Source of the DNA: JAQGMJ01 sp036271855
Lineage (GTDB): Bacteria; Pseudomonadota; Gammaproteobacteria; Burkholderiales; JAEUOS01
Length of the DNA: 19,379 nucleotides
Assembly: GCA_036271855.1 (NCBI GenBank)
Contig: DATAZV010000294.1
Location: 1 to 19,379, forward strand
Direction: 5' to 3'
Position 1 is the stretch's first letter. Each line of letters begins with the position of its first letter. Shown here one piece after another: positions 1-5,948 of the stretch. The notes beneath the pieces were generated by a model. It did not search any database. It saw only the letters and a program-made list of their open reading frames with translations, and was not told the DNA's origin. A program made the position numbers and the translations under genes.

Positions 1-1010
1 GAGCCGGTGACGATGCCGAAGGTCAGCGGCAGCACCATCAACCCGGCATGCTGGGCGGAGACGCCATGACCCAGCTGCAGGTACACCGGCAGGAAAAACA
101 CCAGCGAGAACATGCAGGAGGCGAAGCAGACAATGGTCAGAGCGACGAAGCTGATGGAGCGCTGGCGCAGCAACTCCACCGGCAGGAAAGCGCCGGCGAC
201 GCGCCGCTCGCGTAACACCAGCATGGTCCAGAGGATCGCGGCCGCCGCGACGAAGGCCGCGCTGTCGAGGGAAAACCAGCCGAAGCGGTGCCCGGCTTGC
301 GAGACCCACAACAAGGTCGTCACGCAGGCAACGGTGAACAGCAGCATTCCCGGCACATCCTCGATGCCGGGCGCGGTGTCGTTGCGCATGCCGCGCGAAA
401 GCTTGGATAGACGCCAGGCGGCAAACAGGCCAAGGGGAAGGTTGACCCAGAACAGCCAGCGCCAGCTCGCATGCGTGACCAGCAGGCCGCCGAGCACCGG
501 GCCGCTGACCGAGGCCAGGGTGAAGACGGCGGCGAAGTAGCCCTGGAAGCGCGCGCGCTGGCGCGGCGGCACCAGCTCGCCGATCAGCGCCTGCGCCATC
601 ACCATCAGGCCGCCGCCGCCCAGGCCCTGCAGCACGCGTGCCGCCACCAGCTGGCCCATGCTCTGCGCGAAGCCGCAGGCGAGCGAGCCGACGATGAAGC
701 CGGCCAGCGCATACAGCAGCATGTCGCGCCTGCCGTAGCGATCACCCAGGCGCCCGTAGAGCGGCACCATCACGGTGGAGGCCAGCAGGTAGCCGATGGC
801 GATCCACGAACTGTCGCGCAGGCCGCCGAGATCGGCGGCGATCGACGGCGTGGCGGTGGCCAGCAGGGTCTGGTCGATGGCGGCCAGGAACATCGGCAGC
901 ATCACCGCGGAAAAAAGCTGCAGGAATTCCTGCACGCTGACGCGCTCGCTGGCAAAGGAGGTTTCCACCTCGCCGTCGGGTGCGGAGGACGAATCGGTCA
1001 CAGAAGACAT
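1..1010 (-). CDS. MFS multidrug exporter, DHA2 (EmrB/QacA-like) family, 3' end outside window
   Basis: This is an inner-membrane proton-antiport efflux pump of the major facilitator superfamily; the substrate is unknown. The ATG at 1008-1010 opens about 336 codons without a stop to the window edge. After a short cytoplasmic N-terminus comes the first membrane helix (FSAVMLPMFLAAIDQTLLA), with the 'D-Q-T-L/I-x-x-T-A-x-P-x-I' signature typical of the 14-helix DHA2 family. The loop 2-3 motif A is clear (YGRLGDRYGRRDMLL), and the antiporter motif C is present as SVSGPVLGGLL followed by WRWLFWVNLPLG. A full DHA2 protein has about 480-520 residues, so roughly a third is missing. The gene stands alone on this strand, about 240 bp downstream of the aldo/keto reductase-NIPSNAP unit, which may explain a shared efflux or detoxification role (inference). 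Family assignment is secure; the drug substrate is not. Confidence 0.93.
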   Translation of the reverse strand, partial: MSSVTDSSSAPDGEVETSFASERVSVQEFLQLFSAVMLPMFLAAIDQTLLATATPSIAADLGGLRDSSWIAIGYLLASTVMVPLYGRLGDRYGRRDMLLYALAGFIVGSLACGFAQSMGQLVAARVLQGLGGGGLMVMAQALIGELVPPRQRARFQGYFAAVFTLASVSGPVLGGLLVTHASWRWLFWVNLPLGLFAAWRLSKLSRGMRNDTAPGIEDVPGMLLFTVACVTTLLWVSQAGHRFGWFSLDSAAFVAAAAILWTMLVLRERRVAGAFLPVELLRQRSISFVALTIVCFASCMFSLVFFLPVYLQLGHGVSAQHAGLMVLPLTFGIVTG

Positions 1011-1252
1011 GGGGGGACAGCATGAGGGACAGCAGGCCGCGCCATAACGTCACAAGTCACGTAACGCCGGCGCGATTATCGGAATGGAAGCTTGGCGCAA
1101 ATTTTCCGGCACCGTGGCCGCTACTCCATATAAATGAGGCGGCCCGCGAACAGAAGTTCCGGGCCGATCATTAACGTTGCATGAACTCCTGGCTTGTCGA
1201 ACAACACCTGCCGCGGCGAACCGGGAGGGTCCGCCACGGCCGGCAGTTATCC
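1011..1252. other. Intergenic region upstream of the MFS gene
   Basis: No credible gene is visible in these 242 bases. Apart from the terminator hairpin at 1208-1246 there is a second imperfect hairpin at 1141-1165 (GGCCCG / CGGGCC, extended by GAA / TTC with one bulged base) and a short direct repeat GTCAC-AA-GTCAC at 1049-1060 flanked by two TAACG copies (1045-1049 and 1062-1066). These lie 35-60 bases upstream of the MFS start codon and could be regulatory, but I cannot assign a convincing -35/-10 pair. Confidence 0.35.
1208..1246 (-). terminator. Hairpin terminator of the AKR-NIPSNAP unit
   Basis: Read on the minus strand, a two-part stem begins 6 bases past the NIPSNAP stop codon. The inner stem is GGCGGACC / GGTTCGCC (1228-1235 with 1215-1222; 8 pairs including one G-T) around a 5-base loop. 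The outer stem is CTGCCG / CGGCAG (1241-1246 with 1208-1213). The next bases (GTGTTGTTCG) are T-rich but not a clean T run, so it may be a moderate intrinsic terminator or a 3'-end-protecting hairpin. Confidence 0.55.
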
Positions 1253-1891
1253 TTAGCGCAGCGGCGAAAACGGCACCGCGGTGAGGATCTTGGTTTCCTG
1301 CGCCTGCATGGCGTAGCGCGGCTGGCCGGTGGCCGGGTCTTTGGAGGCCGGCGGCCATTTGCCGGAAGCCACCGCCTTGTTGCGCGTCTCCATGCGATCG
1401 TTCAACGTCTTGTAGGGCCAGATGTGGACGAACTTGTTGAGCGCGCCCAACTCGGAATACCACATGGCGGCCACCGGGCTCAGGGTCTGGCGGAAGGGAA
1501 TCGCGACCTCCCAGTCACCCTGGATTTTTTTCAGGTCGCCGGCGGCGTAGGTGTAGGTGCGCATTTCGAAAAACGGGCCGTGCTCGCCCTGCGGAAACGC
1601 CGGCGCGAAGTCGAACGGCACCATGATCTCGGAGCGCATGTTGACGATGAACTCGGAAATCTTCGGCGGCCAGACGCCCTGCTTGACGGCCTCGTCGCGG
1701 ATGCGGCCGCGCTCGGCCAGGTCCTTGTAGGGCCAGACGTGGATGATCTGGTTCAGCGGGCCGATCTCGCTCACCCAGAAGGCGGCCAGAGGCGACAGTT
1801 CCTTGCGCTTTTCGTAAGCCTCGCCGAAGCGCTTGACCACTTCGGCCTGGGTGCGCGACTTGAGGTCGTAGGTTCTCATTTCGTAAATCAT
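1253..1891 (-). CDS. NIPSNAP family protein with two tandem NIPSNAP domains
   Basis: 212 residues with two homologous halves, each a NIPSNAP (dimeric alpha/beta barrel, ferredoxin-like) domain. The first half starts with IYEMRTYDLKSRTQ and contains LSPLAAFWVSEIGPLNQIIH and WPYKDL. The second (from about residue 108) repeats the pattern with FFEMRTYTY, LSPVAAMWYSELGALNKFVH and WPYKTL. Each half ends its core with a similar 'K/S-G-x-W-P-P' step. Bacterial NIPSNAP proteins are mostly uncharacterised; some relatives in this fold bind heme or act as small monooxygenases or isomerases, but no specific activity can be read here. The ATG is supported by a GGAG box 8 bases upstream. It lies 60 bp behind the aldo/keto reductase on the same strand, so the two are probably co-transcribed and end at the hairpin at 1208-1246. 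Likely cytosolic: no signal peptide or membrane helix is visible. Confidence 0.9.
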   Translation of the reverse strand: MIYEMRTYDLKSRTQAEVVKRFGEAYEKRKELSPLAAFWVSEIGPLNQIIHVWPYKDLAERGRIRDEAVKQGVWPPKISEFIVNMRSEIMVPFDFAPAFPQGEHGPFFEMRTYTYAAGDLKKIQGDWEVAIPFRQTLSPVAAMWYSELGALNKFVHIWPYKTLNDRMETRNKAVASGKWPPASKDPATGQPRYAMQAQETKILTAVPFSPLR

Positions 1892-1951
1892 GGGACAGTC
1901 TCCGTTTTTTTGGTGCTGGTGAGAAGTAAGGGGCTTGTTTCGATGCGCGGC

Positions 1952-2899
1952 CTAGGCGCTGGCCTGATCGAGCGCCGCGATCGATGCGGCATCGAGTTGC
2001 AGGCGGGCGCCGGCCAGCACCTGTTCGAGTTGCGCAACGCTGGTGGCGCTGACAATCGGTGCGGTAATGCCGGGCCGGGCGATCAGCCAGGCCAGGGCGA
2101 CGGCGGTGGGGGTGGACGAATGCTTTGCAGCCACGCTGTCGAGCGCGGCGAGAACGCGCAGGCCGCGCGCGTCGAGGTATTTTTTTACGCCGCCGCCGCG
2201 CGGGCTTTTCGCCAGGTCGGCTTCGCTGCGGTACTTGCCGCTGAGAAAGCCGCTGGCCAGCGAGTAGTAGCCGATCACGCCGACATTGCGCTGGCGGCAC
2301 AGCGGCTCCAGCTCGGCCTCGTAGCCGTTGCGCTCCAGCAGGTTGTAGTGCGGCTGCAGGCTTTGGTAGAGCGGCAGCCCGCGCGACTGCGCCAAATCAA
2401 GCGCCTGTTTCAGGCGCGCGGCGCTGAAGTTGGAGGCGCCGATGGCGCGTACCTTGCCCTGCTTGATCAGCAGGTCGTAGGCTTCGGCGGTTTCTTCCAG
2501 CGGCGTGGACTCGTCGTCCTTATGCGACTGGTAAAGGTCGATGTAATCGGTCTGCAGGCGCTTGAGGGAGTCTTCCACCGAGCGCAGGATGTAGGCTTTG
2601 GAGAGGCCCTTGCGGTCCGGCCCCATTTCCATCCCGACCTTGGTGGCGAGCACCACCTGGTCGCGGCGGCCGCTGCGTTTGATCCACTTTCCGATGATCG
2701 CCTCGGACTCGCCGCCCTGGTTGCCCGGCACCCAGCGCGCATAGACGTCGGCGGTATCGACCAGATTGAAGCCGGCATCGACAAAGGCGTCCAGCAGGCT
2801 GAAGGAGGCTGCCTCGTCCATGGTCCAGCCAAATACGTTGCCGCCGAAAGCCAGCGGCGACACCATCAGGCCGGAACTGCCAAGCTCTCGCTGTTTCAT
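1952..2899 (-). CDS. Aldo/keto reductase
   Basis: A 315-residue NAD(P)H-dependent oxidoreductase with the aldo/keto reductase TIM barrel; it should reduce an aldehyde or ketone (or work in reverse) in the cytosol. The catalytic tetrad is visible: Asp48 and Tyr53 in the DTADVY segment, Lys87 in ATKVGME, and His126 in YQSHKDD. The cofactor-binding end is recognisable at GASNFS (mid-protein) and in the C-terminal SATSVAQLEQ motif. The length and the layout GGNVFGW...GFNLVDTADVY place it in the 'general stress / YajO / Tas-like' subset rather than the classic plant-type reductases. It is the first gene of a likely two-gene unit with the NIPSNAP gene and diverges from the first amidohydrolase across a 184-bp gap. 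The Shine-Dalgarno is weak (AGG 3 bases before ATG), but the start aligns well with the family N-terminus (MKQRELGSSGLMVSPL). The substrate is unknown. Confidence 0.93.
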   Translation of the reverse strand: MKQRELGSSGLMVSPLAFGGNVFGWTMDEAASFSLLDAFVDAGFNLVDTADVYARWVPGNQGGESEAIIGKWIKRSGRRDQVVLATKVGMEMGPDRKGLSKAYILRSVEDSLKRLQTDYIDLYQSHKDDESTPLEETAEAYDLLIKQGKVRAIGASNFSAARLKQALDLAQSRGLPLYQSLQPHYNLLERNGYEAELEPLCRQRNVGVIGYYSLASGFLSGKYRSEADLAKSPRGGGVKKYLDARGLRVLAALDSVAAKHSSTPTAVALAWLIARPGITAPIVSATSVAQLEQVLAGARLQLDAASIAALDQASA

Positions 2900-3028
2900 T
2901 GCCTAAAATTCGAAAAGCCAACGCGGAAAGCGCCAACTATACGCTCCCCTCCCATGGTGTTGCGCTTATGCCTCAAACAACAGCCCGGCAGGGGCCTCTG
3001 TCCAGACAAGTTTGAATTTCGCCCGGGT

Positions 3029-3057
3029 TTGAGCGACACTTACGCCCGGTTTCTAAA
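3029..3057 (+). promoter_or_regulatory. Candidate sigma70 promoter for the first amidohydrolase
   Basis: TTGAGC (3029-3034), a 17-base spacer and TCTAAA (3052-3057) form a plausible -35/-10 pair, each 4/6 to consensus. They sit about 27 bases before the start codon, with a GAGGAGA ribosome-binding site at 3067-3073 in between. A related arrangement, with TTGAGC at 4295-4300 and TTTAAAA from 4315 but a shorter spacer, precedes the second amidohydrolase, suggesting that the leader was duplicated with the gene. Confidence 0.45.
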
Positions 3058-3083
3058 AATCACTACGAGGAGACTTCAATCCC

Positions 3084-4214
3084 ATGAGCGATCTCAACGG
3101 CTCCACCGCCGCCGCGCAAGACGCGGGCGCCCCTTTGTCCGGCAATTTCAGCAGCCTGTGCTGCCCTTGCGACACCACCGCCTCGCGGCGCGGCTTTCTC
3201 GGCGGCATCGCCGCGCTCGGTGCCGGCACCCTGCTGCCCGGCTGCGCTTCGCAGGGCGGCTCGATGGCCGCGCCGACCGTGATCGGCAACCGCGACCGCA
3301 TCGACACCCATCACCATTTCTTCGTCCCTTCGCTGATCTCCGAAATGGTATCGCGCAAGATCGCCGAGCCGCCGGCGCTCAACTGGACTCTGGCCAAGAC
3401 CCTGGACGACATGGACCGCGCCGGCACCGCCACTTCCATCCTCTCGGTGACCACGCCACAAGTGGGCTTCGCCGACCGCGATACGGCTAAACGCCTGGCG
3501 CGCGAAAGCAACGAGTACGCGGCCAAACTGGCGGGCGACCACAAGGGGCGTTTCGGCTCCTTCGCCATGCTGCCGATGGGCAACATAGACGACGCGCTGA
3601 AGGAAATCGCCTATGCCCTCGACGTCCTCAAGGCCGACGGCATCGGCGTACTCACCAGCTACGGTGACAAGTGGCTGGGCCACCCTTCCTTCGCGCCGAT
3701 CATGGACGAGCTGAACCGGCGCAAAGCCATCCTCTACACCCACCCGACGGTGGCCAATTGCTGCCGCGGCCTGCTTCCGGATACGCCGCCCACCGTGGTG
3801 GAATTCGGCACTGACACCACCCGTACCATCGTCAACATCGTGTTCTCCGGCACCGCGGCTCGCTGCCCGGACCTGCGCTTCATTTTCTCGCATGCCGGCG
3901 GCTCCCTGCCCTTCCTCACCGAGCGCCTGCAGAAAATGCCGGTGATCAACAAGAGCCTGGCAGCCCGCGTGCCCAACGGCGTGATGCACGAACTGCAGCG
4001 CTTCTATTACGACACCGCCTGGACCGCCAATGGCTACGTGCTGCCTTCGCTGCTGCACCTGGTGCCCAAGGAGCAGGTGCTGTTCGGCTCCGACTACCCG
4101 TACCGCACCAGCGAGGACAACATCAAGGGCCTGATCGCCTACGGCTTCAGCGAAAAAGACCTGAAAACCATCACCCGGGACAACGCAGTCCGCCTGATGC
4201 CGCGCTGGGCGTAA
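3084..4214 (+). CDS. Exported amidohydrolase_2 (ACMSD-like) family protein, copy 1
   Basis: A 376-residue metal-dependent hydrolase or decarboxylase of the amidohydrolase_2 (PF04909-type) TIM-barrel family, to which ACMSD and several aromatic-acid decarboxylases belong. Metal ligands are visible: His76 and His78 (IDTHHHFF), His220 (LYTHP), His270 (FSHAGG) and Asp337 (FGSDYPY). The N-terminus is a twin-arginine signal (SRRGFLGG, Arg35-Arg36) with a hydrophobic Ala/Gly/Leu stretch ending at LLPGC; Cys54 fits a lipobox loosely. The mature enzyme would therefore be exported folded, with its metal, and possibly lipid-anchored outside the inner membrane, which is unusual because most family members are cytosolic. 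The n-region is long (34 residues) and carries a CCPC motif (Cys26, Cys27, Cys29). The start is set by GAGGAGA 10 bases upstream. The paralogue follows 129 bp downstream. Substrate unknown; lactone or amide hydrolysis is as possible as decarboxylation. Confidence 0.88.
   Translation: MSDLNGSTAAAQDAGAPLSGNFSSLCCPCDTTASRRGFLGGIAALGAGTLLPGCASQGGSMAAPTVIGNRDRIDTHHHFFVPSLISEMVSRKIAEPPALNWTLAKTLDDMDRAGTATSILSVTTPQVGFADRDTAKRLARESNEYAAKLAGDHKGRFGSFAMLPMGNIDDALKEIAYALDVLKADGIGVLTSYGDKWLGHPSFAPIMDELNRRKAILYTHPTVANCCRGLLPDTPPTVVEFGTDTTRTIVNIVFSGTAARCPDLRFIFSHAGGSLPFLTERLQKMPVINKSLAARVPNGVMHELQRFYYDTAWTANGYVLPSLLHLVPKEQVLFGSDYPYRTSEDNIKGLIAYGFSEKDLKTITRDNAVRLMPRWA
3807..4148 (+). repeat. Homogenised 3' block of tandem duplication, copy A
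   Basis: This part of the first amidohydrolase matches 5046-5387 in the second. The encoded 114 residues differ at only two positions (Ile/Leu and Tyr/Phe), and my hand count gives about 22 base differences in 342, nearly all at third codon positions. The preceding catalytic-domain part (residues 71-241) differs at about 39 positions. The block contains the FSHAGG and FGSD metal-ligand motifs. Confidence 0.85.
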
Positions 4215-4343
4215 GGATGCATGCTATGTGAAGGCGAGCATATAGGGCGCTTGGCCGTGCCGGTCACGGCTCGTGATTTGCGGCGGGCCGGGCGTTGAGC
4301 AGGGCTTGCGGGGCTTTAAAAACATCAACGAAGAGACATCCCG
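4215..4343 (+). other. Spacer between the tandem amidohydrolases
   Basis: Holds a small GC-rich hairpin, GCCGTG / CACGGC (4254-4259 with 4265-4270, 5-base loop), without a following T run, so at most a weak terminator or attenuator for copy 1. Further on are TTGAGC (4295-4300), an A/T-rich TTTAAAAAC segment and a GAAGAGA ribosome-binding site before copy 2; these resemble the leader of copy 1 (3029-3083). Copy 2 may thus have its own promoter, although read-through from copy 1 is also likely. Confidence 0.4.
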
Positions 4344-5459
4344 ATGAGCATTCTCAACGCCGAGTCCGGCCCTACGCTCGCCAGCCGCATCAGCAGGCTG
4401 TGCTGCCCCTGCGGGCCTGTCGTGTCGCGCCGGGGTTTCCTCGGCGGCATGGCTGCCGCAGGCGCGGCAGCCCTGTTGCCCGGCTGCGCGGCGCCGGGTT
4501 CGACGGCGGCACCCACCGTGCTGGGCAACCGCGACCGCATCGACACCCATCACCACTTCTTCGCGCCCAGCGTGCTGGCCGAAATGAAGTCGCGCAACCT
4601 GGCCGAGGCGCCGGGCCTGAACTGGTCGCTGGCCAGGACTCTGGATGACATGGACCGCGCCGGCACCGCCACCGCCGTGCTTTCCGCCACCACTTCACAG
4701 GGAAATTTTGCCGATGCCACCGTGGGCAAGCGCCTGGCGCGCGAGAACAACGAGTACGCCGCCAGGCTAAGGAGCGACCACAAGGGCCGCTTCGGCTCCT
4801 TCGCCGCGCTGCCGATGTACAACGCCGACGACGCCTTGCGCGAAATGGAATACGCGCTGGACGTGCTCAAGGCCGACGGCATCGCCCTGCTCACCAGCTA
4901 CGGTGACAAATGGCTGGGCCACCCCTCCTTCGCACCGGTGATGGACGAGCTGAACCGGCGCAAGGCGATTCTCTATACCCACCCGACGCTGGCCAATTGC
5001 TGCCGCAACCTGGTGCCGGATACCGCACCGACAGTGGTGGAGTACGGCACCGACACCACCCGCACCATCGTCAACATCGTGTTCTCCGGCACGGCGGCGC
5101 GCTGCCCGGATTTGCGCTTCATCTTTTCGCACGCCGGCGGCTCGCTGCCCTTCCTCACCGAGCGCCTGCAAAAAATGCCGGTGCTCAACAAGAGCCTGGC
5201 AGCGCGCGTGCCCAACGGCGTGATGCACGAACTGCAGCGCTTCTACTACGACACCGCCTGGACCGCCAACGGCTACGTGCTGCCCTCCCTCCTTCACCTG
5301 GTGCCCAAGGAGCAGGTGCTGTTCGGCTCCGACTTTCCCTACCGCACCAGCGAGGACAACATCAAGGGCCTGATCGCCTACGGCTTCCCGCAAGGCGACC
5401 TGAACCAGATAACGCGCGGCAATGCGCTGCGCCTGATGCCGCAACTGCGCAGCGCTTAA
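4344..5459 (+). CDS. Exported amidohydrolase_2 (ACMSD-like) family protein, copy 2
   Basis: A 371-residue paralogue of the preceding gene and probably a tandem duplicate. It keeps every metal ligand: His69 and His71 (IDTHHHFF), His213 (LYTHP), His263 (FSHAGG) and Asp330 (FGSDFPY). It also keeps the twin-arginine signal (VVSRRGFLGG, Arg29-Arg30), the lipobox-like LLPGC (Cys48) and the CCPC motif ahead of the signal (Cys20, Cys21, Cys23). The N-terminal 60 residues outside these motifs and residues 64-234 have diverged, whereas residues 235-348 are almost identical to copy 1. Both copies therefore look functional, possibly with different substrates or as subunits of one oligomer (family members are usually dimers). 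A GAAGAGA ribosome-binding site precedes the ATG. No clear terminator is visible in the 68 bp before the next gene. Confidence 0.88.
   Translation: MSILNAESGPTLASRISRLCCPCGPVVSRRGFLGGMAAAGAAALLPGCAAPGSTAAPTVLGNRDRIDTHHHFFAPSVLAEMKSRNLAEAPGLNWSLARTLDDMDRAGTATAVLSATTSQGNFADATVGKRLARENNEYAARLRSDHKGRFGSFAALPMYNADDALREMEYALDVLKADGIALLTSYGDKWLGHPSFAPVMDELNRRKAILYTHPTLANCCRNLVPDTAPTVVEYGTDTTRTIVNIVFSGTAARCPDLRFIFSHAGGSLPFLTERLQKMPVLNKSLAARVPNGVMHELQRFYYDTAWTANGYVLPSLLHLVPKEQVLFGSDFPYRTSEDNIKGLIAYGFPQGDLNQITRGNALRLMPQLRSA
5046..5387 (+). repeat. Homogenised 3' block of tandem duplication, copy B
   Basis: Partner of 3807-4148. Several uninterrupted identical stretches of about 40 bases or more occur, such as the segment encoding RVPNGVMHELQRF and the segment encoding YRTSEDNIKGLIAYGF. 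The orientation is direct, so recombination between the blocks could delete or convert one gene. Confidence 0.85.
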
Positions 5460-5492
5460 GTACGTCGTCATACCCAAATTAGCGCCCGGGCC

Positions 5493-5521
5493 GGGACAAA
5501 TCGCGCGCTTTGGCTTACAAT
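5493..5521 (+). promoter_or_regulatory. Candidate promoter for a leaderless DUF3135 transcript
   Basis: GGGACA (5493-5498), a 17-base spacer and TACAAT (5516-5521) give a good -10 and a fair -35 (4/6). Exactly six bases then separate the -10 from the ATG at 5528, so transcription would be expected to start at or next to the A of the start codon. No Shine-Dalgarno precedes this ATG, which fits leaderless translation. Confidence 0.5.
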
Positions 5522-5527
5522 AAATTC

Positions 5528-5902
5528 ATGAACGCGCCCGTCCCCACCCCCGGTTCTTTCCCCGCCTCTTTCCCCACCTCCGACGCCGACAACTTCAACT
5601 TCGATGCCTGGCGCAGCCTGGCGGAGAAAGACCCGAAGGCGTTTTTCGCCTGCCGGGAGCAGGCGATCGAAGCTTTCATTGCCAGCAACCCCCACCCCGA
5701 AGGCCGTCTGCAAATGCGCCGCCTGCAAGACCAGATCGACGGCATGCGCCTGGTCTCTGCCAGCCCGGACCGTGCCCTGCAGGGCATCGCTTCCCTGCTG
5801 ACCGATCACTTGCACGCATTGACCGCGAACCTGGGCGAACTGGGCGAGGAAACCCGGCGCCTCGGCGGCCTGCTGCACAAGGTCCGCGCCGGCCTCGCCT
5901 GA
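5528..5902 (+). CDS. DUF3135-like small protein
   Basis: A 124-residue cytosolic protein of unknown function. After a Pro/Ala/Ser-rich N-terminus (about 20 residues), the core FNFDAWRSLAEKDPKAFFACR, then IEAFIASNP and RLQMRRLQDQIDGMRLVSASP match the DUF3135 pattern of two amphipathic helices with conserved Asp-Pro-x-x-Phe and an R-L-x-x-L-Q-x-x-I-D segment. The C-terminal 40 residues form a further helical region (LTDHLHALTANLGELGEETRRL) with heptad-like Leu spacing. I chose the ATG at 5528 rather than the in-frame TTG at 5510, because the latter would overlap the promoter-like sequence. It converges with the GH15 gene, with a GC-rich hairpin between them. Family relation by pattern recall only. 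Confidence 0.75.
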   Translation: MNAPVPTPGSFPASFPTSDADNFNFDAWRSLAEKDPKAFFACREQAIEAFIASNPHPEGRLQMRRLQDQIDGMRLVSASPDRALQGIASLLTDHLHALTANLGELGEETRRLGGLLHKVRAGLA

Positions 5903-5913
5903 GATTCACCCTT

Positions 5914-5932
5914 GCCGGGCCGCGGACCCGGC
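5914..5932. terminator. Hairpin between convergent DUF3135-like and GH15 genes
   Basis: GCCGGG (5914-5919) pairs with CCCGGC (5927-5932) around a 7-base loop, in the 46-bp gap between two convergent stop codons. There is no T run on either side, so it could act as a weak bidirectional or Rho-assisted terminator. Confidence 0.4.
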
Positions 5933-5948
5933 CGCCGCCCGAACTCGC

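Noticed and set aside
1045..1066. Direct repeats TAACG and GTCAC upstream of the MFS gene as an operator
   Set aside because: Short and not palindromic; likely chance without comparative support.
1181..3490. A very long plus-strand reading frame (769 codons)
   Set aside because: It is antisense to the NIPSNAP and AKR genes, has Arg/His-rich composition and no recognisable motif; a by-product of high GC.
3084..5459. Mobile element as cause of the tandem duplication
   Set aside because: No transposase, terminal inverted repeats or target-site duplications were seen around the two copies.
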